Assembly (NCBI GenBank): GCA_934663645.1
Contig: CAKUKR010000087.1
Span: 1-8,199 of the forward strand
Length of the DNA stretch: 8,199 nt
Reading direction: 5' to 3'
From: an uncultured Muribaculaceae bacterium
Lineage (GTDB): Bacteria > Bacteroidota > Bacteroidia > Bacteroidales > Muribaculaceae
Below the pieces are notes generated by a model. It was not told where the DNA came from. It made no database searches and worked only from the letters and a program-made list of their open reading frames with translations. Position 1 is the stretch's first letter; each line of letters starts with the position of its first letter. The position numbers and the translations under genes are program-made. This document shows, piece by piece, positions 1-7,294 of this stretch.

Positions 1-3
1 TTG

Positions 4-76
<73 letters not shown>

Positions 77-119
77 ATTCTGTCAATGTTCGCTAGGGGT
101 CTCCCCCCGTTTTGCGTTG

Positions 120-151
120 CAAAGTTACTGCCTTTTTCCGGACTGTGCAAA
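120..151 (-). promoter_or_regulatory. Bacteroidetes-type promoter for tRNA-Gly
   Basis: On the minus strand, TTTG (151-148), exactly 20 bp, then TAACTTTG (127-120) matches the primary sigma factor consensus of Bacteroidetes (TTTG, 19-21 bp, TAnnTTTG). Transcription would start near 112-117, leaving a leader of roughly 35-40 nt before the tRNA. That leader contains a small GGGG/CCCC hairpin. Assigned by motif and spacing only. Confidence 0.75.
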
Positions 152-227
152 TTTTTCAGCCAAATTTTTTGCAGTATTTTCGCGCTTTTTTGACAACACT
201 CTAATTGTCAGCACTGTATGATGCGCA

Positions 228-1166
228 TTATTTTTTCCACACCCATGCCCCGGGGAACGCTCCCTTGATCTCCTCTGACTGAAGCAGCTCTACTACGGCC
301 TTCTTGTCGGCACTGCGGGCTGCCGTCACGCGGATGTAGCGTGTGCCACTGACGGTGCGCAGCTCGTAGCCCGAGCCGCTGTGCCGCTGTACGAAGCGAG
401 CTGCCTCATCGGCATCCGTGAATGTCCCGACCACCAAATGGTATTGCTCTGCCTCCGGACTGGCTTTCACGGCGTCTGTTGTTGCCGCCGCTTTTGTCCT
501 TGCGGGCGCAGCCGCCGGCTTGGCCGCCTCCTTCTTGCTGTGGTCAACAGACATGGGCAGCACGGAGGCGCAGTCCTGGCGCGGCGCGTCAGTGACTGAC
601 GACGGGGTGATGAAGAGCAGTGCCATGGTAAATACTATTACGAACATTGCTGCCACACGGGCGAATGTCTTGTGGATGCGTATATAATAGTATTTGTCGG
701 AGCGCAGCCGCACGGGTTGTTTGCCGCTCGCGGTCTCCTCTTCCGTTTTGGCGTTGTTCAGGCTGATTGCCGCCAGGCTGGAGTGTTCCGCAGTGATGCC
801 GCTGTCAGCCGAGGGTGTGAAGATGATGTTGTCGTCATCGCCCAGCGAGATGTCGCCGAGGCTGCCGAGCCTAACCTGCCGCTCGCTGTGCAGCTCTGCA
901 GTCAGTTCTGCCACCCACACGTCAAGTTGTGCCAGTGCCTGAGGGTAGGGCATACCCATGCGCCGCGCTATCGAGTTGGCTATCAGGCCGTCGTTATTGG
1001 TTATCGACGCATTGAACATTACCTCTGTGCACGGCGGCAGTATCATGGCTGCCTGCCTGTTGAAACAGGCAGGGCGGCGGCTGGCGATGAATGCGCCCAA
1101 CGAGGGGACAATCACGCAGTCGTGCGACCGTAACAGGTACTCAATATGCAGCAGAAGCGGTGTCAA
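228..1166 (-). CDS. HU-like (CCDC81-type) and SPOR domain membrane protein
   Basis: A 312-residue protein. Residues 1 to about 118 resemble the CCDC81-like prokaryotic HU domains: an IEYLL helix, then a VIVPSLGAF strand-turn and, near 99-116, a second strand pair (VRLGSLGDISL). Residues about 168-187 form one membrane helix (FARVAAMFVIVFTMALLFIT), preceded by a basic stretch, which suggests the HU part is cytoplasmic. An Ala/Lys-rich linker (about 211-235) leads to a C-terminal SPOR domain (241-312: YHLVVGTFTD, then RYIRV), a fold that binds denuded peptidoglycan in the periplasm. The start is TTG. I chose it because the only in-frame alternative upstream, an ATT, lies inside the promoter, and no in-frame ATG precedes the conserved N-terminus. 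Such HU-SPOR proteins are widespread in Bacteroidetes. Their role is not established; a link between envelope or division and the nucleoid is inference. The stop codon of the TPR gene lies 70 bp upstream. Confidence 0.87.
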   Translation of the reverse strand: MTPLLLHIEYLLRSHDCVIVPSLGAFIASRRPACFNRQAAMILPPCTEVMFNASITNNDGLIANSIARRMGMPYPQALAQLDVWVAELTAELHSERQVRLGSLGDISLGDDDNIIFTPSADSGITAEHSSLAAISLNNAKTEEETASGKQPVRLRSDKYYYIRIHKTFARVAAMFVIVFTMALLFITPSSVTDAPRQDCASVLPMSVDHSKKEAAKPAAAPARTKAAATTDAVKASPEAEQYHLVVGTFTDADEAARFVQRHSGSGYELRTVSGTRYIRVTAARSADKKAVVELLQSEEIKGAFPGAWVWKK

Positions 1167-1194
1167 TGGATTCTTGCGTCTTTTATTGGGACTG

Positions 1195-1225
1195 CAAATT
1201 TAGTCAATCTTGCCGACTTGTGCAA
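1195..1225 (-). promoter_or_regulatory. Bacteroidetes-type promoter for the HU-SPOR gene
   Basis: On the minus strand, TTG (1225-1223), 20 bp, then TAAATTTG (1202-1195) fits the TTTG/TAnnTTTG consensus with ideal spacing. Transcription would begin around 1187-1192, giving a leader of about 20-26 nt to the TTG start at 1166. The upstream element lies only 11 bp past the TPR gene stop, so read-through from that gene may add to expression. Confidence 0.7.
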
Positions 1226-1236
1226 TAGCCATACGC

Positions 1237-2094
1237 TCACTTGCGCTTGCGCGGCGTGGGAAAGAGTGTGTTAAACAACTTTGTGTCAGCGCCATATTCG
1301 GCGGCAAGTTTTTTGTCCATTTCCGCCATGTCGCTTTCGTGCATCACCGAGTGGATGTATGCCCGCAGCAGCAGCAAGTCGCCGTTGCGCGGCGAGAGTT
1401 TCAGCCCCTCGCGTATGTCGTCGCCGGCGAGCTGGTATTCCTCTGTGGATATGAGGAACAGGGCGCGGTCGAAATATGACTCGTCGCTCGGCGACGTTTC
1501 CACGAGACGGTCATATAATGTACGCGCGTAGTCTGTGTCGTTGTTGCCGGCGGCTATCTGCGCCATCATGCGCAGCGTGTCGGCATCCGGCTGCTCTATC
1601 TTGCGGAACTGCGCGAGAGCCTCTTCGCTGTTCCCCTGGGCGAGGCATGTCACGCCGTACATCTTGCGTGCCCAGTCGTCGTCCGGGGCTGCTTCGAGTA
1701 TCGCGGCGAGGTCGTCTTGGGCTTCGCCGTACTGTCCCAGCGACAGGTATGCACGAGCGCGATTGGCACGCAGGGTGGTCGAAGCCGGGGCTATCGACAG
1801 CCCGAGGGTGTAGTTTGACACAGCCTCCTCCACGTCGCCGAGGTGCGTGTTGATGATGCCCAGGTTGGATAGCAGGAGCGCGTTGTTGAAGTTCGAGGGG
1901 TCGCGGCGGAGGGCATCGACGGTGCACCGCTTGGCGTCAACCCACATCTCGCGGGCGATGTACCAGTCTGCTGAATCCGCCATCTGAACATAGTCGCGGC
2001 GCAGGTTTGCCGGCAGTTCCTCCTGTTGAGCTGGGACATTGCCTTGTGACGGCATCGTGGCGAGCAATAATGCGTAAACGGCTGCTGTAATCAT
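1237..2094 (-). CDS. TPR-repeat protein, probably exported
   Basis: With the start at 2094 this is a 285-residue tetratricopeptide-repeat protein. TPR-like helix pairs follow one another from about residue 40 to 265, for example NALLLSNLGIINTHLGDVEE (72-90), TLRANRARAYLSLGQYGEAQ (107-125) and the stretch around 141-165 with the typical A-x-G and EAL positions. The N-terminus is hydrophobic (residues 2-13) and could be a weak signal peptide, but it lacks positive charges, so export is uncertain. The reading frame stays open to an ATG at 2193, but that extension covers the -7 element of its own likely promoter (2116-2123) and runs antisense through the aspS promoter, so I prefer the ATG at 2094. 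The tail is very basic (PRKRK). It is divergent from aspS. TPR proteins scaffold other proteins; the partner is unknown. Confidence 0.85.
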   Translation of the reverse strand: MITAAVYALLLATMPSQGNVPAQQEELPANLRRDYVQMADSADWYIAREMWVDAKRCTVDALRRDPSNFNNALLLSNLGIINTHLGDVEEAVSNYTLGLSIAPASTTLRANRARAYLSLGQYGEAQDDLAAILEAAPDDDWARKMYGVTCLAQGNSEEALAQFRKIEQPDADTLRMMAQIAAGNNDTDYARTLYDRLVETSPSDESYFDRALFLISTEEYQLAGDDIREGLKLSPRNGDLLLLRAYIHSVMHESDMAEMDKKLAAEYGADTKLFNTLFPTPRKRK

Positions 2095-2115
2095 CTGTGT
2101 AAACGGTTGGTGATG

Positions 2116-2123
2116 CAAAAGTA
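2116..2123 (-). promoter_or_regulatory. -7 element for the TPR gene
   Basis: The minus strand reads TACTTTTG, a match to TAnnTTTG, 21 bp before the ATG at 2094, which would give a leader of about 10-20 nt. There is no TTG or TTTG at the ideal 20-bp distance upstream (the nearest is 27 bp away), so this promoter is either weak or activator-dependent. Confidence 0.45.
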
Positions 2124-2145
2124 GCAAAAAACGGCGTGACAGCAC

Positions 2146-2176
2146 TTGCGCAATAACATAAAAAGTTGTAACTTTG
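2146..2176 (+). promoter_or_regulatory. Bacteroidetes-type promoter for the aspS operon
   Basis: TTG (2146-2148), 20 bp, then TAACTTTG (2169-2176) matches the consensus. The -7 sequence is identical to the one before tRNA-Gly. Transcription would begin near 2180-2186, giving an untranslated leader of about 90 nt before aspS. No TAnnTTTG element was found in the gaps between the three downstream genes, which supports a single transcript. Confidence 0.7.
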
Positions 2177-2272
2177 CGTGTTAAACAACGCACAGGACAC
2201 GGGAGGTTCTGCCTAATCCGCGCCCTGACGCTTCATAATTAGAGAACAAACACAGAATCAACGATTTAGATT

Positions 2273-4033
2273 ATGTTCAGAGATAACACGTGCGGCGAAT
2301 TGCGCCTCGCAGATGCCGGCAAGAAAGTGCGTCTGGCGGGCTGGGTGCAGCGTATCCGCAAGATGGGCGGCATGACTTTCATAGACCTGCGTGACCGCTA
2401 CGGCATCACCCAGATAGTTTTCAATAACGAGGTTGACCCGGAACTGTGCAGCCGCGCCAACGAGCTCGGGCGTGAATATGTGCTTCAGGTGACTGGCACC
2501 GTGGCTGAACGCAGCAACAAGAACAGCAGCATACCCACAGGCGAGATTGAAATCATCGCTGACGGCTTCAATATACTCAACACGAGTGAGATACCGCCTT
2601 TCACCATCGAGGACGACACCGACGGCGGCGACGACTTGCGCATGAAATACCGTTATCTCGACCTGCGCCGCCCCGCCGTGCGCAAGAACCTCGAACTGCG
2701 TCACCGTATCGCTTTTGAGATACGCCGTTATCTCGACGCCAACGACTTTCTCGAGGTCGAGACCCCGGTGCTGGTGAAAAGCACTCCCGAGGGCGCTCGC
2801 GACTTCGTGGTGCCCTCGCGCATGAACCCAGGCGAGTTCTACGCCCTGCCGCAGAGCCCCCAGCTGTTCAAGCAGCTGCTCATGGTCAGCGGCTTCGACC
2901 GTTATTTCCAGATTGCCAAATGTTTCCGCGACGAAGACCTGCGAGCTGACCGCCAGCCCGAGTTCACGCAGATAGACTGCGAAATGAGCTTCGTGGAGCA
3001 GGAAGACGTGATACAGATGTTTGAGGGGCTGGTCAAGCATATATTCAAGTATGTCAAGGGGATAGACTTCACAGAGCCGTTCCCGCGCATGACCTGGGCA
3101 GACGCTATGCGCCTCTACGGCAGCGACAAGCCAGACATCCGCTTCGGCATGCCGTTTGTCGAAATCACAGATATGGTCAAAGGCAAAGGCTTCAAGGTGA
3201 TGGACGATGCCGAGCTGACTGTCGGCATATGCGCCCCAGGCTGTGCCAACTATACGCGCAAGCAGACAGACGCGCTTACCGACTTCGTGAAGCGTCCGCA
3301 AGTGGGCGCGAAAGGCCTTGTATATGTCAAGTTTGAGGAGGACGGCAGCATCAAGAGTTCTGTCGGCAAGTTCTTCAGCGACGACGACCTTCGCGCATGG
3401 GGCGAGCGCATGGGCGCGAAGCCCGGCGATATGCTCCTGCTGATGAGCGGCCCGGCAGACAAGACTCGCAAGCAGCTCTGCGAGCTGCGCCTCGAGATGG
3501 GCAACCGCCTCGGGCTGCGCGACAGAAACGTGTTCGCCCCCCTCTGGGTGGTTGACTTCCCCCTCTTCGAGTGGGACGACGAGACACAGCGTTACTACGC
3601 CATGCATCATCCGTTCACATCGCCCAATCCGGACGACATACCACTGCTGCACAGCAACACCGGCAAGGTCCGCGCAACGGCTTACGACATCATCGTCAAC
3701 GGCACGGAACTCGGCGGCGGCTCGATACGTATCCACGACGCGAAGTTGCAGGACACCATGTTTGAGCTGCTCGGCTTCACGCCTGAACGTGCGCAGGAGC
3801 AATTCGGCTTCCTCATGAACGCATTCAAGTACGGTGCGCCCCCTCACGGAGGTCTTGCCCTCGGCTTCGACCGCTTCGTGTCGATACTCGCCGGACTCGA
3901 CACCATACGAGATGTCATCGCATTCCCGAAGAACAACTCCGGCCGCGACGTGATGAACGAGTCCCCCTCGCCCATCGACGACAGCCAGCTCGAGGAGCTG
4001 CGGCTGCGCATCGTCCCCTCGGAGAACAAATGA
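2273..4033 (+). CDS. aspS: Aspartyl-tRNA synthetase (AspRS)
   Basis: This class II synthetase attaches aspartate to tRNA-Asp in the cytoplasm using ATP. The 586 residues match the usual length of bacterial AspRS. The order is: N-terminal OB-fold anticodon-binding domain (about 1-105), hinge, catalytic core with flipping-loop/motif-1 region ([13 protein letters not shown], 171-183), motif 2 ([18 protein letters not shown], 218-235, with Arg219), the bacterial GAD insertion (about 285-415), and motif 3 (GLALGFDRF, 527-535, catalytic Arg534). QSPQLFKQ (194-201) and AMHHPFTSP (443-451) are hallmark AspRS stretches. The position that is His in non-discriminating enzymes (Pseudomonas His31) is Met31 here, and a Lys (83) aligns with E. 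coli Lys82, so it is probably the discriminating, tRNA-Asp-only form; that is inference. It is the first gene of a plus-strand operon, 28 bp before the Nif3 gene. Confidence 0.99.
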   Translation: MFRDNTCGELRLADAGKKVRLAGWVQRIRKMGGMTFIDLRDRYGITQIVFNNEVDPELCSRANELGREYVLQVTGTVAERSNKNSSIPTGEIEIIADGFNILNTSEIPPFTIEDDTDGGDDLRMKYRYLDLRRPAVRKNLELRHRIAFEIRRYLDANDFLEVETPVLVKSTPEGARDFVVPSRMNPGEFYALPQSPQLFKQLLMVSGFDRYFQIAKCFRDEDLRADRQPEFTQIDCEMSFVEQEDVIQMFEGLVKHIFKYVKGIDFTEPFPRMTWADAMRLYGSDKPDIRFGMPFVEITDMVKGKGFKVMDDAELTVGICAPGCANYTRKQTDALTDFVKRPQVGAKGLVYVKFEEDGSIKSSVGKFFSDDDLRAWGERMGAKPGDMLLLMSGPADKTRKQLCELRLEMGNRLGLRDRNVFAPLWVVDFPLFEWDDETQRYYAMHHPFTSPNPDDIPLLHSNTGKVRATAYDIIVNGTELGGGSIRIHDAKLQDTMFELLGFTPERAQEQFGFLMNAFKYGAPPHGGLALGFDRFVSILAGLDTIRDVIAFPKNNSGRDVMNESPSPIDDSQLEELRLRIVPSENK

Positions 4034-4061
4034 CTTAACACCAACCTCTCATCCGCGAAAC

Positions 4062-4847
4062 GTGAAACTAAACACCATAACATCAGCCATCGAGCAGTTT
4101 GCCCCCCTGTCGCTGCAACTCGACTTTGACAACAGCGGGTTGCAGATAGGGCATGGCGGCGACGACGTGACCGCAGTGCTTCTGTGTCTCGACGTTACGG
4201 AGGATGTGGTTCAGGAAGCGCTGGACCGCAAGTGCGAACTCATCATCGCGCACCACCCGCTGCTGTTCCGTGGCCTGAAAAGCATCACCGGGCGCACACC
4301 TGTGATGCGCATCGTCGAGACTGCCCTGCGCGGCGGCGTGGCGATATACTCGGCACATACCAACCTGGACTGCGCCTCTCGCGGCGTAAGCAGCGAAATG
4401 GCGCGTATGCTGCATCTCGAGAACTGCGAGGTGCTGTCCCCCTCACCGGCGGGCAACGGCAATACCGGTCTGGGGATAGTGGGCAACATTTCGCCAACAC
4501 CCGCCATCGAGTTCCTCCGTCATCTGAAGGAGACATTCGAGGTCAAGGCTCTGCGCTATTCCGCGCAGTCGCCGCAACTCGTCATTCGCCGGGTGGCTCT
4601 GTGCGGCGGCAGCGGCGCGGAGTTCATACCGCAGGCCAAGGCCGCCGGCGCTGACATTTTCGTCAGCGGTGACATCAAATACCACGACTTCACCACCCAT
4701 GCCTCCGACATCATGATAGCCGACATCGGCCATTACGAGAGCGAGGTGTGCGCTCGCAAGCTGTTTGCCCGAATACTCCGCGAGCAGTTCCCCGACCTGG
4801 TGACGCATACGGCGGAATCGGACCGCAACCCGATCGGGGTCTTGTGA
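4062..4847 (+). CDS. Nif3/DUF34 dinuclear metal-centre protein (YbgI type)
   Basis: A 261-residue Nif3-like protein with the expected metal ligands: His64-His65 (IIAHHPLLF), His99 and Asp103 (SAHTNLD), and His224 and Glu228 (GHYESE). In relatives such as E. coli YbgI these bind two metal ions in a toroidal hexamer. The biochemical role is unsettled, and GTP cyclohydrolase type 1-like labels should not be trusted. The start is GTG; it directly precedes the conserved N-terminus (ITSAIEQFAPLSLQ, 6-19) and no in-frame ATG fits. The length matches the short form. Many Bacteroidetes homologues are about 365 residues, with a PII-like domain inserted between the two halves. That domain is absent here: the sequence passes from VLSPSPAGNG (124-133) straight into GLGIVGNISP. 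It sits between aspS and the zinc-ribbon gene, 28 and 53 bp away, so it is probably co-transcribed. Confidence 0.96.
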   Translation: MKLNTITSAIEQFAPLSLQLDFDNSGLQIGHGGDDVTAVLLCLDVTEDVVQEALDRKCELIIAHHPLLFRGLKSITGRTPVMRIVETALRGGVAIYSAHTNLDCASRGVSSEMARMLHLENCEVLSPSPAGNGNTGLGIVGNISPTPAIEFLRHLKETFEVKALRYSAQSPQLVIRRVALCGGSGAEFIPQAKAAGADIFVSGDIKYHDFTTHASDIMIADIGHYESEVCARKLFARILREQFPDLVTHTAESDRNPIGVL

Positions 4848-4900
4848 GCCGTGACGCTTCCAATAATTGTAATTAATAACAGAAAGCATAACATCATCTT

Positions 4901-5731
4901 ATGGCAGACAACAAATCAGAGAAAGAACACAGTGTGGAGCAGCGGCTCAAAGCTCTCTACCAGCTGCAGACGTACCTCTCGGAAATCGACAAGATACGAT
5001 TCCTGCGCGGCGAGCTTCCATACGAGGTAAAGGACCTGGAGGACGAAATAGCCCGATTCCAGTCCCGTATCGCCAAGCACACCGAGGAAATCGAGGAGCT
5101 CAAGCAGTTCACCGTACAGAAAACCGGTGAAATTGCCGACCGCCGCAACAAGATTGCCAGATATGACCAGCAAATGGACAATGTCCGCAATAATCGCGAA
5201 TACACATTCCTCGAGAAAGAGAAGGAATATGAAAACCTCGAGATAGAGCTCGCCGAGAAGAATATCCGCGAGGCGTTGGCAAAGCAGGAGGAGAAGAGAA
5301 ACGAGATAGCCGAAGCTCAGGAGCAGATCACTGACCATGAGCATATCCTGGCTGAAAAGCGCGAGGAACTCGACAGCATCGTCAACGAGACCAAGCAGCA
5401 GGAGGAGGACATACGCGAAAAGGCCAAGGAACTCGAAGCCATAATCGACGACTACACCCTCAACGCCTTCAAGCGCATACGCAAGAATGCCCGCAACGGT
5501 CTGGGCATCGTCACTGTGCAGCGCAACGCCTGCGGCGGCTGCTTCAACAGAATCCCGCCCCAGCGCCAGCTCGAAATCAAGATGCACAAGAAAATAATCG
5601 TCTGCGAGTACTGCGGCCGCATCATGATCGATGGCGTGCTCGCCGGTGTGGAAAAACCCGAAGAGGCTGCCCCCGCTCCCGCAACTACCCGCCGCCGCTC
5701 GTCCAAGTCAACGGCTTCCAGCAGCAACTGA
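4901..5731 (+). CDS. Coiled-coil protein with C4 zinc ribbon (CT398/FlgZ-like)
   Basis: A 276-residue protein with a long, highly charged helical hairpin (about 12-195, rich in Glu, Lys and Arg in heptad patterns) followed by a C4 zinc ribbon: Cys211-x2-Cys214 (CGGC) and Cys235-x2-Cys238 (CEYC). This is the architecture of the zf-RING_7 family, which includes Chlamydia CT398 and Helicobacter HP0958/FlgZ; those bind sigma-54 or flagellar components. An Ala/Pro stretch and a basic, Ser-rich tail (251-276, with RRRSSKS) extend beyond the ribbon. No signal peptide is visible, so it is probably cytoplasmic. It follows the Nif3 gene by 53 bp, a pairing that recurs in Bacteroidetes genomes from general knowledge, and it is the last gene before the terminator hairpin. 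The family assignment is firm; the cellular role is not. Confidence 0.95.
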   Translation: MADNKSEKEHSVEQRLKALYQLQTYLSEIDKIRFLRGELPYEVKDLEDEIARFQSRIAKHTEEIEELKQFTVQKTGEIADRRNKIARYDQQMDNVRNNREYTFLEKEKEYENLEIELAEKNIREALAKQEEKRNEIAEAQEQITDHEHILAEKREELDSIVNETKQQEEDIREKAKELEAIIDDYTLNAFKRIRKNARNGLGIVTVQRNACGGCFNRIPPQRQLEIKMHKKIIVCEYCGRIMIDGVLAGVEKPEEAAPAPATTRRRSSKSTASSSN

Positions 5732-5755
5732 CCATCTATACATTAATATATTTGA

Positions 5756-5790
5756 CAACAGGAACGCACCGTTTTGGCGCGTTCCTGTTG
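5756..5790 (+). terminator. Hairpin terminator shared by two convergent operons
   Basis: A perfect 12-bp inverted repeat, CAACAGGAACGC (5756-5767) and GCGTTCCTGTTG (5779-5790), encloses an 11-nt loop that can form two more C-G pairs around GTTTT. On the plus strand it is followed by TTTAGT, a short T tract. It lies 24 bp past the zinc-ribbon stop and 22 bp past the stop of the convergent gene at 5813, so it probably ends transcription from both sides. The T tract is weak in both directions. Confidence 0.75.
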
Positions 5791-5812
5791 TTTAGTCTGC
5801 CGAGGTTTGCCG

Positions 5813-7270
5813 TCACTTGGCTTCGGTGACAATCACTTTCCCCTCGGGACGCTCTATGCACAGGCGTGCTTGCTTGGCTGCTTCCACGGCTTGCGGTACT
5901 CCCTTGGCCTTGTCAAACCAGCGTATGGCTGTCTCAAAATTCTTGTTGAGTGCCTCATAGACACCGCGAGCATAGTTGGATGCGTTGCTGTTGCCGGCCT
6001 TGTCGAGGTATTTGCGGGCGGAGACCATGTCGCCACGGCTCATTGCTGCATTGGCCGCGTTCAGGTTTGCCACCTCATCGTCCGGGTACATGCGCACGGC
6101 TGTCTCAAACACCTCGTTGAACTCGTCTGAACCGGGAGTGAACGTCTCCGAAGCGAGGTAGAACTCATTCAGCCCCAGTTTCTGCGGCGCGGTGCGCACC
6201 AGTCCTACAATCTGCTGAACGTCAGTAAATTCTCGCACCGTATAGTTGACTGTATAGTCAGAGTGGCGCAGCGTGGGGTATACATTCTTCAGCAAGAACG
6301 GATATTCCTCGGGAAAATCGCGCTTGATGCGGGCCTCCTTCTCATCGGGTGTCAGCGTAGTGTCGTCGATTATGGCGAGGATGCCGTCGCGGCTTTCCAG
6401 GTCGGAAGTCTCGACCCATTTGCGAAGCCCGGCCCAGTCCTCCGCCTCGTATGCCGACGTGAACTTGACGGAACGAGGCAGCGAATAGCTGTCGCGGACA
6501 TAGCCCACCAGCGACTCCGTGCGTCCCTTGGCGAGTTTCTCGTTGTGGTCATACGGCCCTTCAGGTGATGCGTAACCCTTGATGAATATGGACGTTATGG
6601 TGTAGTCGCGGTCATTGCGCACACGGTCTATGGTCTGCGATATTTTCGCCAGTTCCGAGGCATTGTTGCGGAACTCCGGGTCGATGTCCGACACGTTCAC
6701 CGGGAAATCAACGTATGCGCTGCCGCTCTCCTTGCGGCTTTTGATGCCTTCCGATTTCGGGCGAGTGTAGACATATTCAGCGTTGAAGAATGCCGGCCGC
6801 ATGTCTATCGTCGCAAGCGGCTGGTCTGCCGAGCCGCCTACGCTGCAGTTGGCGCAGCCGCCGTAGGTGTAAGTCAGCCGCAGCTGCGACAGGTTCATCC
6901 ACTGGCGGTAAGGCACGCTGCCGCTGTATGAGATGTATGAGGCATCCTTGCCGTTGTGGTACAGGTTCTCGCCGCGCACATACCCCTCGTCATTGCGCAG
7001 GTGGTAGTACATGCGGTTGCGCCCGGCTACGGTCACCGGTGACATCTGCACCCTCTGGTTGCCGTCCGTTATTTCCGGGACGACGATTACCTCCTCGTTG
7101 GACTTCATCTTGACTTGCGAGGCATCGATGACAAATGAGATGCTCAGGCCGTTGCCCTCACGCTCGACATTCAGCGAGCTTATGCTCACGTCGCCCGGTG
7201 TCACGGACACCACGGCTGAAGCCGTCGCCACAGCCGTCGCTACAAATATTGATGATATGGTTCGTTTCAT
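5813..7270 (-). CDS. DUF3868/OmpA-like/TPR envelope protein
   Basis: A 485-residue exported protein. Residues 1 to about 19 look like a signal peptide (MKRT, then a hydrophobic run rich in Ala and Val, TASA). Residues about 25-170 resemble the DUF3868 region, ending with a CANC motif (Cys139-x2-Cys142) and the strand around AEYVYTRP. Residues about 223-260 match the OmpA-like pattern seen in this family (IKGYASPEGPYDHNEKLAKGR), which suggests peptidoglycan contact. Residues about 385-470 form TPR-like helices (VFETAVRMYPDDEVANLNAA, then NFETAIRWFDKAKG). In Bacteroides and Porphyromonas relatives, DUF3868 genes sit with a DUF3575 gene at the head of FimA/Mfa-type fimbrial loci. Here the DUF3575 partner lies 24 bp upstream, but no fimbrial gene follows; the next thing downstream is a terminator. 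A structural role in the outer envelope is the safest inference. Confidence 0.9.
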   Translation of the reverse strand: MKRTISSIFVATAVATASAVVSVTPGDVSISSLNVEREGNGLSISFVIDASQVKMKSNEEVIVVPEITDGNQRVQMSPVTVAGRNRMYYHLRNDEGYVRGENLYHNGKDASYISYSGSVPYRQWMNLSQLRLTYTYGGCANCSVGGSADQPLATIDMRPAFFNAEYVYTRPKSEGIKSRKESGSAYVDFPVNVSDIDPEFRNNASELAKISQTIDRVRNDRDYTITSIFIKGYASPEGPYDHNEKLAKGRTESLVGYVRDSYSLPRSVKFTSAYEAEDWAGLRKWVETSDLESRDGILAIIDDTTLTPDEKEARIKRDFPEEYPFLLKNVYPTLRHSDYTVNYTVREFTDVQQIVGLVRTAPQKLGLNEFYLASETFTPGSDEFNEVFETAVRMYPDDEVANLNAANAAMSRGDMVSARKYLDKAGNSNASNYARGVYEALNKNFETAIRWFDKAKGVPQAVEAAKQARLCIERPEGKVIVTEAK

Positions 7271-7294
7271 TGCTTGGTCGTTTTATGAAGGCTC

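Noticed and set aside
191..210. Inverted repeat TGACAA/TTGTCA after the HU-SPOR gene, as a terminator
   Set aside because: The stem is only 6 bp, and on the minus strand it is followed by an A run rather than a T run, so it does not fit an intrinsic terminator for that gene.
2258..3847. A 529-codon open frame on the minus strand opposite aspS
   Set aside because: It lies fully antisense to a clearly conserved synthetase. GC-rich third codon positions in aspS remove stops from this frame, and the translation has no recognisable domain.
4916..5587. A 223-codon Leu-rich open frame opposite the zinc-ribbon gene
   Set aside because: It is the antisense shadow of a Glu/Lys-rich coiled coil (GAG and CTC codons read as Leu), not a membrane protein.
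5747..5754. TATATTTG between the zinc-ribbon stop and the hairpin, as a promoter
   Set aside because: No TTG or TTTG lies about 20 bp upstream and no gene follows on the plus strand; it is probably chance in an AT-rich spacer.
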